From contig CAKRVU010000046.1 in assembly GCA_934408835.1 (NCBI GenBank), forward strand, positions 1-8,417: a stretch of DNA of 8,417 bases, read 5' to 3'. Both the position numbers and the translations under genes were made by a program. The notes under the pieces are model-generated. The model was not told where the DNA came from. It saw nothing but the letters and a program-made list of their open reading frames with translations, and ran no database searches. Numbering within the stretch: the first letter of the stretch is position 1; each line of letters begins with the position of its first letter. This DNA is from an uncultured Oscillospiraceae bacterium. GTDB lineage: Bacteria; Bacillota; Clostridia; Oscillospirales; Ruminococcaceae. Below, one piece after another: positions 6,570-8,417 of the stretch.

Positions 6570-7823
6570 TTACAATAAGATGATTTCGCCGTTGCTTTGG
6601 ATGGCAATCCAGTCGCCTGCAACGCAGATGGCTTGTGCGGGTTGATCTGAGAGGCAACGGTGATTGGAGCCGTCCAAATAAATGGAATAAAGAGACTCAT
6701 TATCCAATTGATTGGCATAATACAAAATGCCGTCAGTGATATTGATACATGAGGTTTGCAGACCAAAAAGGGGAACATTTGGACTTTGAGTGGAGTACAG
6801 CTGATTTTGCAGACAGTAATAAATGCTATCATCTGTCACAGCATAGCTTTGGATGGTTCCCGGTACTTCAACACGGAGATCGCCCGGATTATCTATCGGG
6901 ATGCTGTAAAGGGCATCTTCTTCTAAAAAGTATATCCTTCCATTTTCACAACAGCAGCGGGAGGGTGAGCCACTGTAAAGTTTTTCTTTCAAGGTGGAGT
7001 CATAGGATGTTCGGTAAATTCCGCAAGAGTCTGAGGTTATCATATAATCTGTGTAAGCGGTTACGTAGTTGCAGCCAACGGTAAACATCTGGGTTCCGCT
7101 GCCGTCCCATCGAACGTCTTGGAGTGTGTTATTCCATTCCATACATCCAATGAGAGCAGATTCCCCAACGAGAGAGACAGAGGTTGCGGCGATATCGCAA
7201 ACCTTTTGATCTTCTTCGCCAGAATTGTGCATTTTATAGAGGGTATTTCCGTCTTGGGAGTTGATGTAATAAATCCAGTCACCTTGCATAGAGAGAAAAG
7301 AACCATTTTGGACATTAGAGGAAGAATTACCGACCTCATTGAAAGGGTAGTAAGAGGAGTCTGGAGCTGTGTTTTGTGGTTGAGAATCTTCAGGGTCGGA
7401 AGAAGGGGAGACAGATTGACTTTTGGCGGCATGCGATTTGGAAGAAGATTTAGATGATTTGGATGAGTTGGACTTAGAGGAAGAAGACTTAGATTTGGAT
7501 TTAGATGACGTTGTTTTTTTAGAAGAAGAGGAAGGATGGGCAGAGGCGTTGACAGCGTCGTCTGAAAAGACGATATAGGTTGCGCCGGAAGAATGAAGGG
7601 AAGCGGAGATAGCATAAACAATTAAGGAGGCAATTAAAACAACGGTAAGCAAAGAGATACTGCGGGACCAGAAACGAGATTGATTGTGGTTTTCGTTAGA
7701 TTCTGATGGAGGCGCCATCGCAGGGGCGTCTTGTGCAATCTGCTCGAGCATAGCGGAGATTTCATAATGATAAGGCATATCGATGTTGGGGTCGCTGGAG
7801 TCATGATGGAATTGCTCAGACAT
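6570..7823 (-). CDS. Membrane-anchored beta-propeller-like surface protein (DUF5050-type), function unknown
   Basis: I do not recognise a specific function. The 417-residue product has a polar cytoplasmic tail (1-54), one hydrophobic helix (about 55-76) preceded by Arg50 and Arg54, a Ser/Lys-rich stalk (98-137) and an outer domain (about 174-417). The outer domain has recurrent short strands resembling DUF5050/six-bladed propeller units: GDWIYYINSQDGNTLYKM (181-198), RIYFLEEDALYSI (296-308), SIYYCLQNQLYS (333-344), ILYYANQLDNESLYSIYLDG (366-385) and a closing GDWIAIQSNGEIILL. The positive-inside rule suggests the C-terminus is outside. The outer part has 11 cysteines, including Cys290-292 in a row. 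The start has AGGAGG (7833-7838 on the plus strand, nine bases away) and a consensus promoter. Ligand binding or sensing at the cell surface is a guess; DUF5050 membership rests on motif resemblance. Confidence 0.8.
   Translation of the reverse strand: MSEQFHHDSSDPNIDMPYHYEISAMLEQIAQDAPAMAPPSESNENHNQSRFWSRSISLLTVVLIASLIVYAISASLHSSGATYIVFSDDAVNASAHPSSSSKKTTSSKSKSKSSSSKSNSSKSSKSSSKSHAAKSQSVSPSSDPEDSQPQNTAPDSSYYPFNEVGNSSSNVQNGSFLSMQGDWIYYINSQDGNTLYKMHNSGEEDQKVCDIAATSVSLVGESALIGCMEWNNTLQDVRWDGSGTQMFTVGCNYVTAYTDYMITSDSCGIYRTSYDSTLKEKLYSGSPSRCCCENGRIYFLEEDALYSIPIDNPGDLRVEVPGTIQSYAVTDDSIYYCLQNQLYSTQSPNVPLFGLQTSCINITDGILYYANQLDNESLYSIYLDGSNHRCLSDQPAQAICVAGDWIAIQSNGEIILL
7413..7532 (-). repeat. Low-complexity Ser/Lys-rich linker coding segment
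   Basis: Codons for residues 98-137 of the membrane protein are almost only Ser and Lys in irregular SSK/SKS units. On the plus strand this reads as a run of gat/gaa/gac triplets. Such a segment would act as a flexible, positively charged stalk next to the membrane or cell wall. The repetitiveness also opens spurious long frames on both strands. Length variation between strains would be expected. Confidence 0.75.
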
Positions 7824-7869
7824 ATGATGGAACCTCCTAAAGAACGGGATAGTCTTTTAATTAAAAATA

Positions 7870-7898
7870 ATTATACATTACATGATAAATAATGTCAA
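7870..7898 (-). promoter_or_regulatory. Consensus sigma-A promoter of the membrane-protein gene
   Basis: On the minus strand the -35 is TTGACA (7898-7893) and the -10 is TATAAT (7875-7870), with a 17-base spacer. Both boxes match consensus exactly. The start of transcription would be near 7863, giving a leader of about 40 bases with AGGAGG before the ATG. Perfect boxes suggest strong expression unless repressed. Confidence 0.85.
7875..7895. promoter_or_regulatory. Inverted repeat between -35 and -10 boxes, candidate operator
   Basis: ACATTA (7875-7880) and TAATGT (7890-7895) form a 21-bp dyad with a 9-base spacer. It fills the spacer of the promoter and overlaps the edge of each box. A further ACATTA lies at 7910-7915, just upstream of the -35; the enclosing 8-mer CATTACAT recurs at 7876 and 7906, exactly 30 bases apart. 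This is an ideal place for a repressor. AT-richness makes chance possible. Confidence 0.4.
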
Positions 7899-7984
7899 AT
7901 TTTCCCATTACATTATTCTGTAAACTGATTTAAGAAAAATTATGTAGTCAATAAAATATGGCAATTTTTTGTATAAATAGGTAT

Positions 7985-8008
7985 CCCACGGCTTTGCCGG
8001 GGGTTTTT
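7985..8008 (+). terminator. IS200 right-end hairpin, terminator-like on the plus strand
   Basis: CCCACGGC (7985-7992) faces GCCGGGGG (7996-8003) around a TTT loop, with seven paired bases and a single A-G mismatch (7988/8000). Five T follow (8004-8008). In the transposon this hairpin would be the structure TnpA recognises at the right end. As RNA it would stop plus-strand transcription that would run antisense to tnpA. Confidence 0.7.
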
Positions 8009-8074
8009 CATAGACGGATATACGGACCACACATCACGTTGCGTTGGTACGACCTGACACTTGCGTAGAGTTTG

Positions 8075-8417
8075 TTACTTGCTGCTCGTAAACGAGCCTG
8101 TTAGAAGTTTCTCATGGTAGTTGTTCTCCGGCTCGTTCTTCTTCCAACTGTCTTTTTATCTACTCTTCTATCTTTCTCGCATTCTTTCCTACCGTATCCA
8201 CGTAATATCCGCGACACCAGAATTCTCTGTTGCGATACTTGTATTTTAACTCTGGGAACCTTTCATAGATCATTAGGACTGCTCTTACCTTTTAGATACC
8301 CCATAAAGCTTGAAACACTCACTTTAGGCGGGATCTCTATTTAGCATGTGCACATGATCCGGGCATACTTCTGCTTCCACAATTTTTACTTTCTTCCACT
8401 CACATAGCATTCTCAGG
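8075..8417 (-). pseudogene. tnpA: IS200-type Y1 transposase TnpA, frameshifted and with a stop at the catalytic Tyr
   Basis: TnpA of this family cuts single-stranded DNA with one tyrosine (Y1) and an HUH metal site. On the minus strand from the window edge the frame reads LRMLCEWKKVKIVEAEV and CPDHVHML, containing the HUH pair (HVH, 8356-8348). After a frame change near 8337-8343 it continues EIPPKVSVSSFMGYLKGKSS. A second change, consistent with an extra C near 8274-8277, leads to LMIYERFPELKYKYRNREFW and CRGYYVDTVGKNARKIEE. Next comes TAG (8162-8160) where relatives have the Tyr of EYIxxQ, then IKRQLEEERAGEQ. A third shift near 8115-8125 gives LLTGSFTSSK and TAA (8077-8075). The N-terminus is outside the window. 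The gene cannot make active transposase. Confidence 0.88.

Larger units (their letters stand above)
7981..8417 (-). mobile_element. IS200/IS605-family insertion sequence remnant, 3' part (runs off window)
   Basis: The minus strand carries a degraded IS200-type tnpA (8417 to 8075), then about 70 non-coding bases, then a compact hairpin (8003-7985) of the kind that marks the ends of IS200/IS605 elements. No terminal inverted repeats or target duplication are expected for this family. The exact cleavage site beyond the hairpin could not be fixed, so 7981 is approximate. The other end and the start of tnpA lie beyond the window. No tnpB is visible. Confidence 0.8.

Noticed and set aside
7119..7457. 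112-codon plus-strand frame opposite the surface protein
   Set aside because: Antisense shadow of the repetitive stalk; no ribosome-binding site or known motif.
7061..7621. 186-codon minus-strand frame overlapping the surface protein
   Set aside because: It is a shifted reading of the Ser/Lys low-complexity region; its Pro/Leu-rich composition is an artefact and it has no start signals.
5642..7823. A novel defence or signalling system made of the HD enzyme and the surface protein
   Set aside because: The genes are convergent, in separate transcription units, and lack effector, sensor or nuclease partners; adjacency alone is not support.
8114..8344. 76-codon plus-strand frame near the window end
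   Set aside because: Antisense to the tnpA remnant, whose family motifs are clear on the minus strand.
1..8417. CRISPR array, tRNA/rRNA genes, riboswitch, phage att site
   Set aside because: No regularly spaced direct repeats, no tRNA or rRNA sequence, no recognised riboswitch core, and no integrase or flanking duplication.

Overview
The window looks like a chromosomal segment of a Clostridia-type Bacillota. The evidence is strong AGGAGG ribosome-binding sites, AT-rich TTGACA/TATAAT promoters, the ffh-rpsP-khpA-rimM-trmD gene order, an HPr carrying both His15 and Ser46, and a membrane-anchored propeller-like protein of the DUF5050 type. Placement near Oscillospiraceae/Ruminococcaceae is only an impression; no rRNA or other decisive marker is present.

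Layout. Positions 1-3230 (+) form a translation and protein-targeting cluster: ffh (SRP54 GTPase, cut at the window start), rpsP (ribosomal protein S16), khpA (KH-domain RNA-binding protein), rimM (16S maturation factor) and trmD (tRNA m1G37 methyltransferase). A clean hairpin plus T-tract sits between khpA and rimM. It would lower transcription of the low-demand factors rimM-trmD relative to rpsP-khpA. rimM and trmD overlap by 11 bases. Positions 3231-3462 are a regulatory region with two palindromic elements and a near-consensus promoter driving a single HPr gene (3463-3726), which is closed by its own terminator. Positions 3806-6304 (+) hold uvrC (excision-repair nuclease) and, 15 bases later, an HD-domain phosphohydrolase. 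Positions 6305-6569 separate these from a convergent gene.

On the minus strand, 7823-6570 encodes a 417-residue membrane-anchored protein. It has a short cytoplasmic tail, one membrane helix, a Ser/Lys-rich stalk and a cysteine-containing beta-propeller-like outer domain. It has a textbook promoter with an inverted repeat between the -35 and -10 boxes. From about 7981 to the window end lies the 3' part of an IS200/IS605-family element. Its terminal hairpin is preserved but its tnpA is broken by frameshifts and by an amber codon exactly at the catalytic tyrosine.

Most of the window is conserved housekeeping sequence, and I see no convincing new multi-gene system. The points most worth a second look are the attenuator before rimM, a Glu in place of the TrmD catalytic Asp, the uncharacterised surface protein with its promoter dyad, and the way the IS200 transposase died.
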